Positions 1 through 7,661 are shown, counted from the first letter of the stretch. The stretch is DNA of 9,923 bases from an uncultured Burkholderiaceae bacterium (GCA_937871985.1 CALMPB010000175.1:1-9923); one strand, 5' to 3'. Numbers and translations are program-made. The notes: a model not told the origin generated them from the sequence alone.

Positions 1-762
<762 letters not shown>

Positions 763-800
763 CCCGTTTCCCCGAGTTTTATGCGTTATGGTGCTGCGCC

Positions 801-1382
801 CTACTGAGCCGGCTGGCCGGACGAAACCGTGACCAGGGCGGGCCGCAACACGCGATCGGCGATGGTGTAGCCTTTCTGCAGGGTCTGGACCACCGCGCCC
901 TCATTCTGATCGGACGGAATGGACGAAATGGCCTGATGCACGTGGGGGTCGAATTTGTCGCCGGGTTCGGGCGCAACTTCCTTGAGCAGATTGCGCTCGA
1001 AGGCGCCGATCAGTTGCTTGAGAGTGGCCTCCACCCCCGCGCGCCAGGCCTCGGGGGTCTGGTCGGCCTGAGCCAGGGCGGCTTCCAGGCTGTCCTTGAC
1101 GGGCACCAAGCTTTCGGCGAACGACTCCGTGCCGAACTTGCGGGCCTTGGCCACGTCTTCCTGGGAACGCCGGCGAACGTTCTCGACCTCGGCCTTGGCG
1201 CGCAGCAGCTCCTCGTAGTATTGAGCAACCTGGGCTTCGGCATTCTTCAGCAAAACAGCTAGATCCTCCGGCTGCTCGATACCGGACTCCGCGGTTTCGG
1301 ACTCGTTGACCTCGAGCTTCTCGGACGTATCCGCTACTGGATTTTCTGGTTTGGAATCAAAGGGTTGATCCGTTGACGACAT
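801..1382 (-). CDS. grpE: GrpE nucleotide exchange factor
   Basis: Cochaperone that releases ADP from DnaK and so resets its substrate-binding cycle; it acts as a cytoplasmic dimer. The predicted protein is 193 residues. An acidic disordered N-terminus (about 1-40) is followed by a long charged helix (about 41-100, with [16 protein letters not shown]) and the C-terminal beta domain. The family signature is present: FDPHVHQAI (144-152) and, 18 residues on, [14 protein letters not shown] (171-184). I chose the ATG at 1382-1380 because GGAG sits 6 nt upstream. An in-frame ATG at 1445 would add 21 residues, but it lies inside the -35 element of the sigma-32 promoter at 1419-1446, so an mRNA from that promoter could not contain it. 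The gene sits between hemH and dnaK on the same strand. Confidence 0.96.
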   Translation of the reverse strand: MSSTDQPFDSKPENPVADTSEKLEVNESETAESGIEQPEDLAVLLKNAEAQVAQYYEELLRAKAEVENVRRRSQEDVAKARKFGTESFAESLVPVKDSLEAALAQADQTPEAWRAGVEATLKQLIGAFERNLLKEVAPEPGDKFDPHVHQAISSIPSDQNEGAVVQTLQKGYTIADRVLRPALVTVSSGQPAQ

Positions 1383-1418
1383 GGGGAACTCCGCTACAAA
1401 ATAAACTTGATTGTATGA

Positions 1419-1446
1419 AAATGGGGACGTTTTCCCCAACTTCAAG
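1419..1446 (-). promoter_or_regulatory. Sigma-32 (RpoH) heat-shock promoter of grpE
   Basis: On the minus strand, CTTGAA (1446-1441) is followed by a 14-nt spacer and CCCCATTT (1426-1419). This is a full match to the known RpoH consensus CTTGAA, 11-16 nt, CCCCATNT. Transcription would begin near 1412, about 30 nt before the grpE ATG at 1382. The spacer length is the same as in the dnaK promoter at 735-762. A short inverted repeat (1422-1438) overlaps its -10 element and spacer. Confidence 0.9.
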
Positions 1447-1504
1447 ACCTGACCCGGCCTGGCGGCGCCAGACGCGCCCAGGCAGCCCTATTGGTAGGCG
1501 GGGT

Positions 1505-1533
1505 GCTGCCCGGTAGCCCCTCAGCCGGGCAGC
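1505..1533 (-). repeat. GC-rich inverted repeat across the hemH stop codon
   Basis: Perfect 9-bp arms, GCTGCCCGG (1505-1513) and CCGGGCAGC (1525-1533), with an 11-nt loop that contains the hemH stop (1523-1521). It would fold into a strong RNA hairpin at the 3' end of the hemH message. No run of U follows it on the minus strand, so it is not a textbook intrinsic terminator. It may instead stabilise the mRNA end or pause polymerase ahead of the grpE promoter. The fold is seen; the role is a guess. Confidence 0.45.
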
Positions 1534-2573
1534 CAGCCTTCCATGTGGCGCCGGATGAACCTGGCAAACCCCTCCGCCCACAGCGCTTCGTCGTTCAGGC
1601 AAGGGATATAGCGGAACTGCCTGCCGCCACCGCCCAGGAAGGCTTCGCGACACTGCATCTGGATTTCCTCCAGGGTTTCGAGGCAGTCGGCCAGAAAACC
1701 GGGGCACAGCACGTCGACCTGGACAATGCCCTGCGCGGCCCATTCCTGCAGGGTCGGCATGGTGTAGGGCTCGAGCCAGCGCTGGGCGCCAAAACGGCTT
1801 TGAAACGCCACATGCACGAGTTGCCCGTCTTCGCCCAAACTCCGGCGCAGAGCCTGGGCGGTTTCCATGCAATCGCGGTGATAGGGATCGCCCTGCTCTA
1901 CGGTAACACGGGGCAGGCCATGGAAACTGAGCAGCAGGCGCTGCGGCTTGCCATGCACCTGCCAGAATTGCCGCAGCTGGCGGGCCAGCGCCTCGATATA
2001 GGCCGGCTCGACGTTGTAGCGCTTGACGAAGCGCAGCTCCGGCTGGTTGCGCAAGCGCGCCAGGCAGGCCATGACCGCGTCCACGGCGGTGGCCGTGGTG
2101 CTGGCCGCATATTGCGGGTACATGGGTACGACAAGAATGCGCTCGCACCCTTGATCGCGCAAGCGCCCCATTGCACCGGCGACTGAAGGATTGCCGTAGC
2201 GCATGCCGACCTCGACCACGGCGTCGACGCCATCCCCGCTCAGCGCCCCCTGCACCGCCCGCGCCTGGGCGAGGCTGTGCACCAGCAGGGGCGACCCCTG
2301 ATCCAGCCAGATTTCCTTGTAACGGGGCGCCAGCTTGCGCGGCCGCAAAGGCAGCACCGCCCCGCGCAATATGATCTGCCAGAGCCATCGGGGCATTTCG
2401 ATGACGCGAGGATCGGAAAGGAATTCGCGCAGATATTTGCGGATGGAGCCCGCCGTCGGCTCGTCGGGCGTGCCCAGATTGATCATGAGAACGCCAATCG
2501 GCCCGGCCTGGAGGCTGGGGGGAGTAGCCTCGAGGGCATGCGGGTCGGACGGCTCGGGGAGAAATCGGGACAC
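1521..2573 (-). CDS. hemH: Ferrochelatase (haem synthase)
   Basis: Inserts Fe2+ into protoporphyrin IX, the last step of haem b synthesis, at the cytoplasmic face of the inner membrane. The protein is 350 residues, in the usual range for proteobacterial HemH. Seen: the N-terminal motif GVLMINLGTPDEPT (27-40), the family motif LSFHGLP (215-221) with the likely catalytic H218, and DVLCPGFLADCLETLEEI (287-304), whose glutamate near 299 corresponds to the conserved catalytic Glu of the E. coli enzyme. The start is GTG (2573-2571), supported by AGGA at 2580-2583 with a 6-nt spacer; no in-frame ATG precedes the conserved N-terminal strand. It follows hrcA by 74 bp with no clear promoter or terminator between, so co-transcription with hrcA is likely. 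That would tie haem synthesis to the heat-shock locus. Confidence 0.97.
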   Translation of the reverse strand: MSRFLPEPSDPHALEATPPSLQAGPIGVLMINLGTPDEPTAGSIRKYLREFLSDPRVIEMPRWLWQIILRGAVLPLRPRKLAPRYKEIWLDQGSPLLVHSLAQARAVQGALSGDGVDAVVEVGMRYGNPSVAGAMGRLRDQGCERILVVPMYPQYAASTTATAVDAVMACLARLRNQPELRFVKRYNVEPAYIEALARQLRQFWQVHGKPQRLLLSFHGLPRVTVEQGDPYHRDCMETAQALRRSLGEDGQLVHVAFQSRFGAQRWLEPYTMPTLQEWAAQGIVQVDVLCPGFLADCLETLEEIQMQCREAFLGGGGRQFRYIPCLNDEALWAEGFARFIRRHMEGWLPG

Positions 2574-2579
2574 GGAAAT

Positions 2580-2583
2580 TCCT
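2580..2583 (-). promoter_or_regulatory. Ribosome binding site fixing the GTG start of hemH
   Basis: AGGA on the minus strand, 6 nt before the GTG at 2573. It supports GTG as the real start, since the first ATG in frame (residue 30) lies inside the conserved first motif. Confidence 0.7.
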
Positions 2584-2647
2584 GGCTAAAGCAAAGCCGC
2601 GGCAACGCTACGCTGGCGGCGAAAAACAGGCTGGCGATCGATCGGGA

Positions 2648-3658
2648 TCAGGTTTGATTATGGCTTAACGCATTGGACAGCAGGCGGGAGGTGATGTCGA
2701 CGATGGGGATGACGCGCTCGTAGGACATGCGGGTTGGGCCGATGACGCCCAAGGTGCCCACCACCTTGCCATTGACGCCGTAAGGCGCGGTAATGACCGA
2801 GACATCCTCCATGGGCACCAGTTGAGAGTCGCCGCCAATATAAATTTGCACCCCCTGGGCCCGGCTGGATACGTCCAGCAACTGCAGCAAGTCGGTTTTT
2901 TTCTCGAACAGCGAGAACATGCGGCGCAGGCGATCCATGTCGGAAGCGATTTCGGAAATATCGAGCAACTTGCTTTCGCCCGAGATGACCACGGATTCGT
3001 CGCTGTCGACCTTGGCCGTGCCGGCCTCGACTGCGGCCTGCATCAGGCGGGAAATATCGGCCTGCAGCGAAGACAGCTCGTCGGCAATGGCCACCCGTAC
3101 TTCTTCGAAGGACATGCCGGCAAAATGGTGGTTGAAGAAGTTGCTGGCTTCCAGCAGTTCCTGCTCGAGGTAGTCGCGCTGCACGAACAGGATGCGGTTT
3201 TGCACATCGCCGTCGGGCGTGACGATAATGAGCAGCACCCGTTTTTCGGACAAGCGGATGAATTCGATCTGGCGGAACACCTGGGCGCGCTTGGGCGCCA
3301 GCACGACGCCGGCGAACTGGCTTAAATTGGACAAAAGCGTCGCGGCGGCGCTGACCGCGCGGCTGGGCTCGGCGGCCGGCAGCATTTCGCGGATTTCGCT
3401 GGGCTGAAGAACCTCGAAGCGCTGAACCGCCAGCAGCCTGTCGACGAACATGCGATAGCCGCGTGGCGTGGGAATGCGCCCGGCCGAGGCGTGGGGGCTC
3501 TGGATAAGCCCGAGCTCTTCGAGATCGGCCATGACATTGCGTATGGTGGCGGGCGAAAGATCGAATATTTTGGACAGCGTGCGCGAACCCACCGGCTGCC
3601 CGTCGGCTATATAACGTTCTATCAGGGCTTTTAAAAGCGCTTTGGCTCGATCATCCAT
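2648..3658 (-). CDS. hrcA: HrcA heat-inducible transcription repressor
   Basis: DNA-binding repressor that, in known systems, binds the CIRCE operator upstream of groESL and sometimes dnaK and needs GroEL to fold. Protein 336 residues, normal for the family. Seen: an N-terminal winged helix-turn-helix (about 20-76) with [20 protein letters not shown] (24-43) and the wing signature [14 protein letters not shown] (58-71); a central GAF-like region (about 100-220); and a C-terminal conserved block [19 protein letters not shown] near residues 297-315. The ATG at 3658-3656 gives the canonical N-terminus but has no recognisable Shine-Dalgarno, and a TAATAT hexamer lies only 6 nt upstream (3670-3665). 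It is divergent from nadK and followed by hemH. No CIRCE sequence (TTAGCACTC-N9-GAGTGCTAA) is visible anywhere in the window, so its targets appear to be elsewhere. Confidence 0.97.
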   Translation of the reverse strand: MDDRAKALLKALIERYIADGQPVGSRTLSKIFDLSPATIRNVMADLEELGLIQSPHASAGRIPTPRGYRMFVDRLLAVQRFEVLQPSEIREMLPAAEPSRAVSAAATLLSNLSQFAGVVLAPKRAQVFRQIEFIRLSEKRVLLIIVTPDGDVQNRILFVQRDYLEQELLEASNFFNHHFAGMSFEEVRVAIADELSSLQADISRLMQAAVEAGTAKVDSDESVVISGESKLLDISEIASDMDRLRRMFSLFEKKTDLLQLLDVSSRAQGVQIYIGGDSQLVPMEDVSVITAPYGVNGKVVGTLGVIGPTRMSYERVIPIVDITSRLLSNALSHNQT

Positions 3659-3727
3659 ATTCGTATATTACGCAATTCGACAGCAAACAGGGTGTTTTAC
3701 GTACAGCCACAACGCCCCAGGGGAACA

Positions 3728-3733
3728 TATAAT
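3728..3733 (+). promoter_or_regulatory. Candidate -10 box for nadK-recN
   Basis: A perfect TATAAT lies 38 nt before the nadK ATG, in the 113-bp region between divergent hrcA and nadK. No good -35 hexamer is found 16-18 nt upstream and there is no extended TGn, so this is a -10-only assignment. A weak AAGG Shine-Dalgarno (3759-3762) stands 9 nt before the ATG. No LexA-type CTGT-N8-ACAG site is seen here, although recN is SOS-induced in several bacteria. Confidence 0.4.
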
Positions 3734-3771
3734 CAATTTATCCTAAAAAATACTCGACAAGGTATTCCCAC

Positions 3772-4671
3772 ATGCATTTTAAAACTGTCGCACTTATCGG
3801 CAGGCACCAGGATACGGGCCTGGATGCTCCCTTGCGCAGTCTGGCCGAAACCATACGGGCGGCAGGATGCAAGGTACTGATCGAAGCCGAAACGGCGCAG
3901 AACACCGGTCTTGCCGAATATCCCATCGGCAGCTACGAAGAAATCGGCCGGCAGGCCGACCTGGCCGTCATCATGGGGGGCGACGGCACCATGCTGGGCG
4001 CCAGCCGCATGCTCGCTCCCAGCAAAGTACCGCTCATCGGCATCAACCACGGCCGGCTGGGCTTCATCACCGACATCCCCCTGCATGATGCCACCAATGT
4101 GCTGGCCAGCGTCATTCACGGCAATTTCGAGGTCGAAGAACGCATCCTTCTCGAAGGGCGGATCGTACGCGGCGACCAAACCCTGTTCTCGGGCATCGCC
4201 CTGAACGACGTCGTCATCAACCGCGCCGGACGAGGCGGCATGATCGAACTGCGCGTCGAACTCGATGGTTCGTTCATGTACAGCCAGCGCGCCGACGGCC
4301 TCATCATCGCCACCCCCACAGGCTCCACCGCTTACGCCCTTTCGGCCAACGGCCCCATTCTCCACCCCCGGCTCAACGGCATATTGCTGGTTCCCGTCGC
4401 GCCGCAGGCGTTGTCGAACCGGCCCATCGCCATTCCCGACAGCGGGCTGCTGAGCATGACCATCACCGCGCTGGGCCGCGTCGAATCGGGCGCCAGCGTG
4501 CACTTCGACATGCAAACCTGGTCCGACTGCCAGCCCGGCGACCGCATCGACGTGCGCCGGGCCCAGCATACCGTCCAATTCATCCATCCCATCGGCTACA
4601 GCTTCTTTTCCACCCTGCGGCGCAAGCTGCAATGGAATCGCATGCCGCAACTGTCGGACGAAACCGAATAA
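3772..4671 (+). CDS. nadK: NAD kinase (ATP-dependent)
   Basis: Phosphorylates NAD+ to NADP+ in the cytoplasm and so sets the NADP(H) pool for biosynthesis and redox defence. At 299 residues it matches the usual proteobacterial length. Seen: the GGDGTM motif (69-74) with catalytic D71; INHGRLGFITDI (91-102); the NE/D-type motif LNDVVI (144-149), with Asp at the acidic position; and TPTGSTAYALSANGPI (181-196), the NAD-binding glycine-rich stretch. The ATG at 3772 gives the expected short N-terminal strand MHFKTVALIGR. The stop (4669-4671) is 3 nt before the recN ATG, so the two are almost certainly one transcription unit, a pairing known in other proteobacteria. It is divergently arranged with hrcA. 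Confidence 0.98.
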   Translation: MHFKTVALIGRHQDTGLDAPLRSLAETIRAAGCKVLIEAETAQNTGLAEYPIGSYEEIGRQADLAVIMGGDGTMLGASRMLAPSKVPLIGINHGRLGFITDIPLHDATNVLASVIHGNFEVEERILLEGRIVRGDQTLFSGIALNDVVINRAGRGGMIELRVELDGSFMYSQRADGLIIATPTGSTAYALSANGPILHPRLNGILLVPVAPQALSNRPIAIPDSGLLSMTITALGRVESGASVHFDMQTWSDCQPGDRIDVRRAQHTVQFIHPIGYSFFSTLRRKLQWNRMPQLSDETE

Positions 4672-4674
4672 GCC

Positions 4675-6318
4675 ATGCTGCGCACCCTGCACATCCGTGA
4701 CTTTGTCATCGTCGACCAGGCGGAAATCCCGTTCGAAGCCGGCTTTACCGTCTTCTCGGGCGAAACGGGCGCCGGCAAGTCCATACTCATCGACGCGCTG
4801 TCGCTGGCGCTGGGCGCGCGCGGCGACGCCGGATCCATACGCGAAGGCGCCAGCCGCGCCGACATCAGCGCCGTCTTCCAGGCCCCCGAAAGCCTGCACG
4901 GCTGGCTGGCCGAACAAGAACTGGACACCGACGACGTCCTGGTGCTTCGGCGCGTCATCGACCAGCAGGGGCGCAGCAAGGCCTTCATCAACGGCCTGCC
5001 GGTCACGCTGGGCCAACTGCGCGAGCTGGGTGAACACCTGGTCGACATCCACGGCCAGCATGCCCACCAAAGCCTGCTCAAGGCATCGAGCCAACGCGAA
5101 CTGCTCGACGCCCAGGGCGGCCACACCGCGCTTGCCCGCCAGGTTCAGCAGGCCTGGCAGCACTGGCAGCAGGCCGACAAGGCGCTTGCGCTGGCCCAGC
5201 GCAACGAAGCCACGCTCCAGGAAGAGCGCGAGCAGCTCGAACGTCAAACCGCCGAGCTCGACAGCCTGGGCCTGCAGGAAGGCGAATGGGAAAAACTCAG
5301 CAACGACCATAGCCGCCTGGCCCACGCCCAATCCCTGCTCGAAGGCGCCACGCAGGCGCTGGCCGCCCTCGACAACGACGAAGGTTCGGCGCAATCGTAT
5401 CTGAACGCCGCCGCGCACCAAATTTCGCAACTGCTGCGCCACGACACCCGGCTGGACAGCATCAGCCAGGCCATCGAATCGGCCCGCATTGCGGCCGCCG
5501 AGGCCGCCTCCGACCTCAACAGCTATCTCGACCGGCTCGACCTCGACCCCGAACGCCTGGCGCAGGCCGAGCAGCGCCTGTCCAGCATCTTCGATGCCGC
5601 GCGCAAATTCCGCGTCGAGCCCGGCGAACTTCCCGAATTGCACCAAAAATTGTTGCGGCAGCTTGGCGAAAACAGCGCCGCCGCAAACATCGACGCGCTG
5701 CGGGAAGCCGCCGCTCAAACCCAGGCCGACTACCGCAAGCTTGCGCAGCAACTCAGCAAGGCCCGCCAGAAAACGGCGACAAAATTGTCGGGGCGGGTCA
5801 CCGAAGCCATGCAAACCCTGGCCATGCAGGGCGGCAGCTTCAAAATCGAGCTAAGCCCCTCGCCGGCCTCGGCCCAGGGCGACGAAAGCGTCGAATTCCT
5901 GGTGGCCGGCCATGGCGGAACACGCCCACGGCCTTTGGCCAAGGTGGCATCGGGAGGCGAGCTGGCGCGGATTTCCCTGGCGCTGTCGGTCATCGCCAGC
6001 CAGGCGGCACGCGTACCTACCCTGATTTTCGACGAAGTGGACACCGGGGTGGGAGGCGCCGTGGCGGAAGTCGTTGGCCGCCTGCTCAAAGAGCTTGGCC
6101 AGCGCCACCAGGTGCTGTGCGTTACGCACCTGCCTCAAGTCGCCGCGCGCGGGACGCATCATTACGAAGTGCGCAAGACAACCGCCAAGGGCATTACGTT
6201 GTCGCAAATCGAAGCCCTGGACGCACAGGGCCGCATCGACGAGGTGGCCCGCATGCTTGGCGGGCTGACCATCACCGAAACCACTCGCAGGCACGCCAGG
6301 GAAATGCTGGCCGCTTAG
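4675..6318 (+). CDS. recN: DNA repair ATPase RecN (SMC-like)
   Basis: SMC-like ATPase that acts on double-strand breaks, bridging DNA ends and helping RecA-dependent recombination. Protein 547 residues, within the family range. Seen in order: an N-terminal ABC half with Walker A GETGAGKS (29-36); a first coiled-coil arm, rich in Gln, Ala and Glu (about 149-240); a shorter second helical arm (about 340-380); the ABC signature SGGELAR (426-432); Walker B LIFDEVD (450-456) with D453/E454; and VTHLPQVAA with the switch His485. The start is the ATG 3 nt after the nadK stop with only a poor Shine-Dalgarno, suggesting translational coupling to nadK. No LexA-like site lies next to it, so SOS control, if any, would have to act at the nadK promoter. 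Converges with fur. Confidence 0.97.
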   Translation: MLRTLHIRDFVIVDQAEIPFEAGFTVFSGETGAGKSILIDALSLALGARGDAGSIREGASRADISAVFQAPESLHGWLAEQELDTDDVLVLRRVIDQQGRSKAFINGLPVTLGQLRELGEHLVDIHGQHAHQSLLKASSQRELLDAQGGHTALARQVQQAWQHWQQADKALALAQRNEATLQEEREQLERQTAELDSLGLQEGEWEKLSNDHSRLAHAQSLLEGATQALAALDNDEGSAQSYLNAAAHQISQLLRHDTRLDSISQAIESARIAAAEAASDLNSYLDRLDLDPERLAQAEQRLSSIFDAARKFRVEPGELPELHQKLLRQLGENSAAANIDALREAAAQTQADYRKLAQQLSKARQKTATKLSGRVTEAMQTLAMQGGSFKIELSPSPASAQGDESVEFLVAGHGGTRPRPLAKVASGGELARISLALSVIASQAARVPTLIFDEVDTGVGGAVAEVVGRLLKELGQRHQVLCVTHLPQVAARGTHHYEVRKTTAKGITLSQIEALDAQGRIDEVARMLGGLTITETTRRHAREMLAA

Positions 6319-6371
6319 GAGCGTTGGCGGCGGGTGCCGGGAGGGTTACCGCTTGGCCTGCCCCAGGAAAG

Positions 6372-6391
6372 CGGGCGGCGGGAACCGCCCG
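6372..6391. terminator. Hairpin between convergent recN and fur
   Basis: Arms CGGGCGG (6372-6378) and CCGCCCG (6385-6391), 7 bp with a 6-nt loop, inside the 85-bp gap between the recN and fur stop codons. The position suits a shared bidirectional terminator. Neither strand has the U-run of a classical intrinsic terminator, so the call rests on stem and position only. Confidence 0.35.
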
Positions 6392-6403
6392 GGCAACTGA
6401 CGC

Positions 6404-6826
6404 CTAGCGCATTTTAGTGTGGCAATCGCCGCAAATGCCGTACAGCATCATGGTATGGCTTTCAAGCACGAAGCCCTGATCCTTGGCGATTTTATGCTGG
6501 CGTTTTTCGATGTCGTGGTCGGTAAACTCGACCACCTTGCCGCAATTGGTGCAGATCAGATGGTCGTGATGATCGCCGTCGTTGAGTTCGAACACGGCCT
6601 TGCCGCCGTCGAACTGGCTGCGCACCAGGATACCCGCCTGTTCGAACTGAGTGAGCACTCGGTAGACCGTGGCCAGGCCAATGTCCACATCTTCGTTGAT
6701 AAGCGCGCGGTAGACATCTTCGGCGCTTTGATGGCGATGATCGGCTTTACGAAAAATGTCCAGGATTTTCAGGCGCGGAAACGTCGCCTTCAAACCCATA
6801 TTCTTCAGTTCATTTTGTTCGTTCAT
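6404..6826 (-). CDS. fur: Ferric uptake regulator Fur
   Basis: Iron-responsive dimeric repressor: with Fe2+ bound it occupies Fur boxes and shuts off iron uptake genes. Protein 140 residues, the usual Fur length. Seen: an N-terminal winged helix (about 10-80) with [15 protein letters not shown] (11-25) and the recognition region [19 protein letters not shown] (48-66); then the metal-binding motifs DHHDH (85-89), CTNC (92-95), H124 and CGDC (132-135). Both CxxC pairs are intact, so a structural zinc site is expected. I chose the ATG at 6826-6824, which gives the typical short Fur N-terminus; an upstream in-frame ATG at 6895 would add 23 residues unlike any Fur start and would overlap the likely promoter. 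The ribosome binding site is weak. Convergent with recN, divergent from bamE, as in Bordetella-type genomes. Confidence 0.98.
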   Translation of the reverse strand: MNEQNELKNMGLKATFPRLKILDIFRKADHRHQSAEDVYRALINEDVDIGLATVYRVLTQFEQAGILVRSQFDGGKAVFELNDGDHHDHLICTNCGKVVEFTDHDIEKRQHKIAKDQGFVLESHTMMLYGICGDCHTKMR

Positions 6827-6865
6827 GGATAAAATAGTCTCTGGCAGAAGGTGGACAGCTAAGGT

Positions 6866-6890
6866 GCCGGGCAACAACCCCGGCGCCCGG
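6866..6890 (-). repeat. Overlapping GC-rich inverted repeats in the fur leader
   Basis: GCCGGG (6866-6871) can pair with CCCGGC (6879-6884) across a 7-nt loop, while the overlapping CCGGGC (6867-6872) can pair instead with GCCCGG (6885-6890). The two stems exclude each other. They lie 40-64 nt upstream of the fur ATG, in the probable 5' untranslated region. The pairing is seen; any role is unproven. Confidence 0.4.
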
Positions 6891-6893
6891 TTC

Positions 6894-6923
6894 ATTCTAA
6901 CGCTATTATGCGTTTATTCTTAA
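6894..6923 (-). promoter_or_regulatory. Candidate sigma-70 promoter of fur
   Basis: On the minus strand TTAAGA (6923-6918), 18-nt spacer, TAGAAT (6899-6894): 4 of 6 and 5 of 6 matches to TTGACA and TATAAT. Transcription would start near 6887, about 60 nt before the fur ATG, putting the GC-rich hairpin region in the leader. The -35 edge touches the dyad at 6922-6942. A weak match in an AT-rich stretch, so only a candidate. Confidence 0.3.
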
Positions 6924-6942
6924 ACCATTATGATAACGGTTT
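6922..6942. promoter_or_regulatory. AT-rich 21-bp dyad in fur/bamE control region, possible operator
   Basis: Ten-base arms centred on G6932 match at 9 of 10 pairs: AAACC-A-TTAT on the left and ATAA-C-GGTTT on the right. It sits between the divergent fur and bamE genes and includes a TATGAT -10-like hexamer (6929-6934) facing bamE. TGATAA and a nearby TTATC resemble pieces of the Fur box (GATAATGATAATCATTATC), but the full 19-mer does not align. It may be a divergent Fur operator or another regulator's site. Confidence 0.4.
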
Positions 6943-6960
6943 TATCCTACCTCATATAAC

Positions 6961-6965
6961 AGGGG
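6961..6965 (+). promoter_or_regulatory. Ribosome binding site fixing the GTG start of bamE
   Basis: AGGGG, 6 nt before the GTG at 6972. This strong site, with a complete lipoprotein signal directly after the GTG, decides the start. Confidence 0.75.
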
Positions 6966-6971
6966 CGCTTC

Positions 6972-7661
6972 GTGCTGACTACCGCAACATCACTCTTATT
7001 CAAGCTGCGCACCGGCGCGGCAGTTGGCGCATTGGCCATCGTCCTGTCGGCTTGCGGAGGCACGAAATGGGGCTTTCCGTACAAAACCGACATGCAGCAA
7101 GGCAACTGGATCACCTCCGAGCAAGTCGCCCGGCTTGAAAAAGGCATGACGCGCGAACAAGTGCGCTTCGTGCTCGGCACCCCCGTGCTGCAAGACATTT
7201 TCCGCTCCAATCGCTGGGACTACACCTATTACAACAAGCCGGGCTACGGCAAAGTCGAAGAGCGCAAGTTCACCGTATGGTTCAACGGCGACGTCCTGGA
7301 TCACTGGGAAGGCGACCAGCAGCCCGACCGCCAGCCTTTCCAGAAAACCGACAACGGCGCCAAGCCCGCGCCCTCCTCCTCCGACGCGGCCAGCGCCAAA
7401 GCGGAAGCCACTTCCGCCGCCAAAGAAAGCACCAATGCGACAAGCGCGCCCGCAACCGCGGCACCCGATGCCACCGGCGCCGCCACGGAAACCCACGCCG
7501 TCCCGGACACAGGAGCAAGCAGCGCCACGAACAACGACAAAGCCGCAAACACCTCGACAAGCTCGACACTGTCCGGTGAAGGCACAGGCCTTAGAATCAA
7601 CGCCCCCGGAAGCGACACCCTGACGCTGCCGAACGAATCCACCCCCCAACCCTTGCGCTAG
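6972..7661 (+). CDS. bamE: Outer membrane assembly lipoprotein BamE (SmpA/OmlA) with long C-terminal tail
   Basis: Lipoprotein of the BAM complex, which inserts beta-barrel proteins into the outer membrane; it acts from the periplasmic face. Starts at GTG (6972), supported by AGGGG 6 nt upstream. Residues 1-27 form a signal peptide with hydrophobic core [11 protein letters not shown] and lipobox LSAC, so C28 would be lipidated. The BamE core spans about 35-115: YKTDMQQGN (37-45), [20 protein letters not shown] (50-69), TPVLQDIF (70-77), W82DYTYY, and [15 protein letters not shown] (100-114). The protein is 229 residues, against about 113 in E. coli. The excess is a low-complexity tail (about 118-229) rich in Ala, Ser, Thr and Pro, probably disordered and periplasmic. 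Divergent from fur; the stop is 8 nt before dapB, so the two probably share a transcript. Confidence 0.95.
   Translation: MLTTATSLLFKLRTGAAVGALAIVLSACGGTKWGFPYKTDMQQGNWITSEQVARLEKGMTREQVRFVLGTPVLQDIFRSNRWDYTYYNKPGYGKVEERKFTVWFNGDVLDHWEGDQQPDRQPFQKTDNGAKPAPSSSDAASAKAEATSAAKESTNATSAPATAAPDATGAATETHAVPDTGASSATNNDKAANTSTSSTLSGEGTGLRINAPGSDTLTLPNESTPQPLR

Noticed and set aside
1491..2186. 231-codon plus-strand frame opposite hemH
   Set aside because: In codon register with hemH, so it is explained by hemH codon use.
1357..2388. 343-codon minus-strand frame overlapping hemH and grpE
   Set aside because: Another frame of the hemH strand, rich in Ala, Arg and Gly as expected from GC-rich out-of-frame reading. 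hemH has all of its motifs in its own frame.
2822..3325. 167-codon plus-strand frame opposite hrcA
   Set aside because: In codon register with hrcA, so it is explained by hrcA codon use.
3733..5814. 693-codon open frame on the minus strand across nadK and recN
   Set aside because: It is in exact codon register with nadK and recN, which share a frame. Such an antisense frame stays open whenever the sense genes avoid TTA, CTA and TCA, which GC-rich genes do. Its translation looks like the complement of the real proteins and matches no family I recognise.
6645..6665. GAGCACTC palindrome reminiscent of half a CIRCE element
   Set aside because: It lies inside fur coding sequence, lacks the 9-nt central spacing and full arms of CIRCE, and is explained by fur codons.
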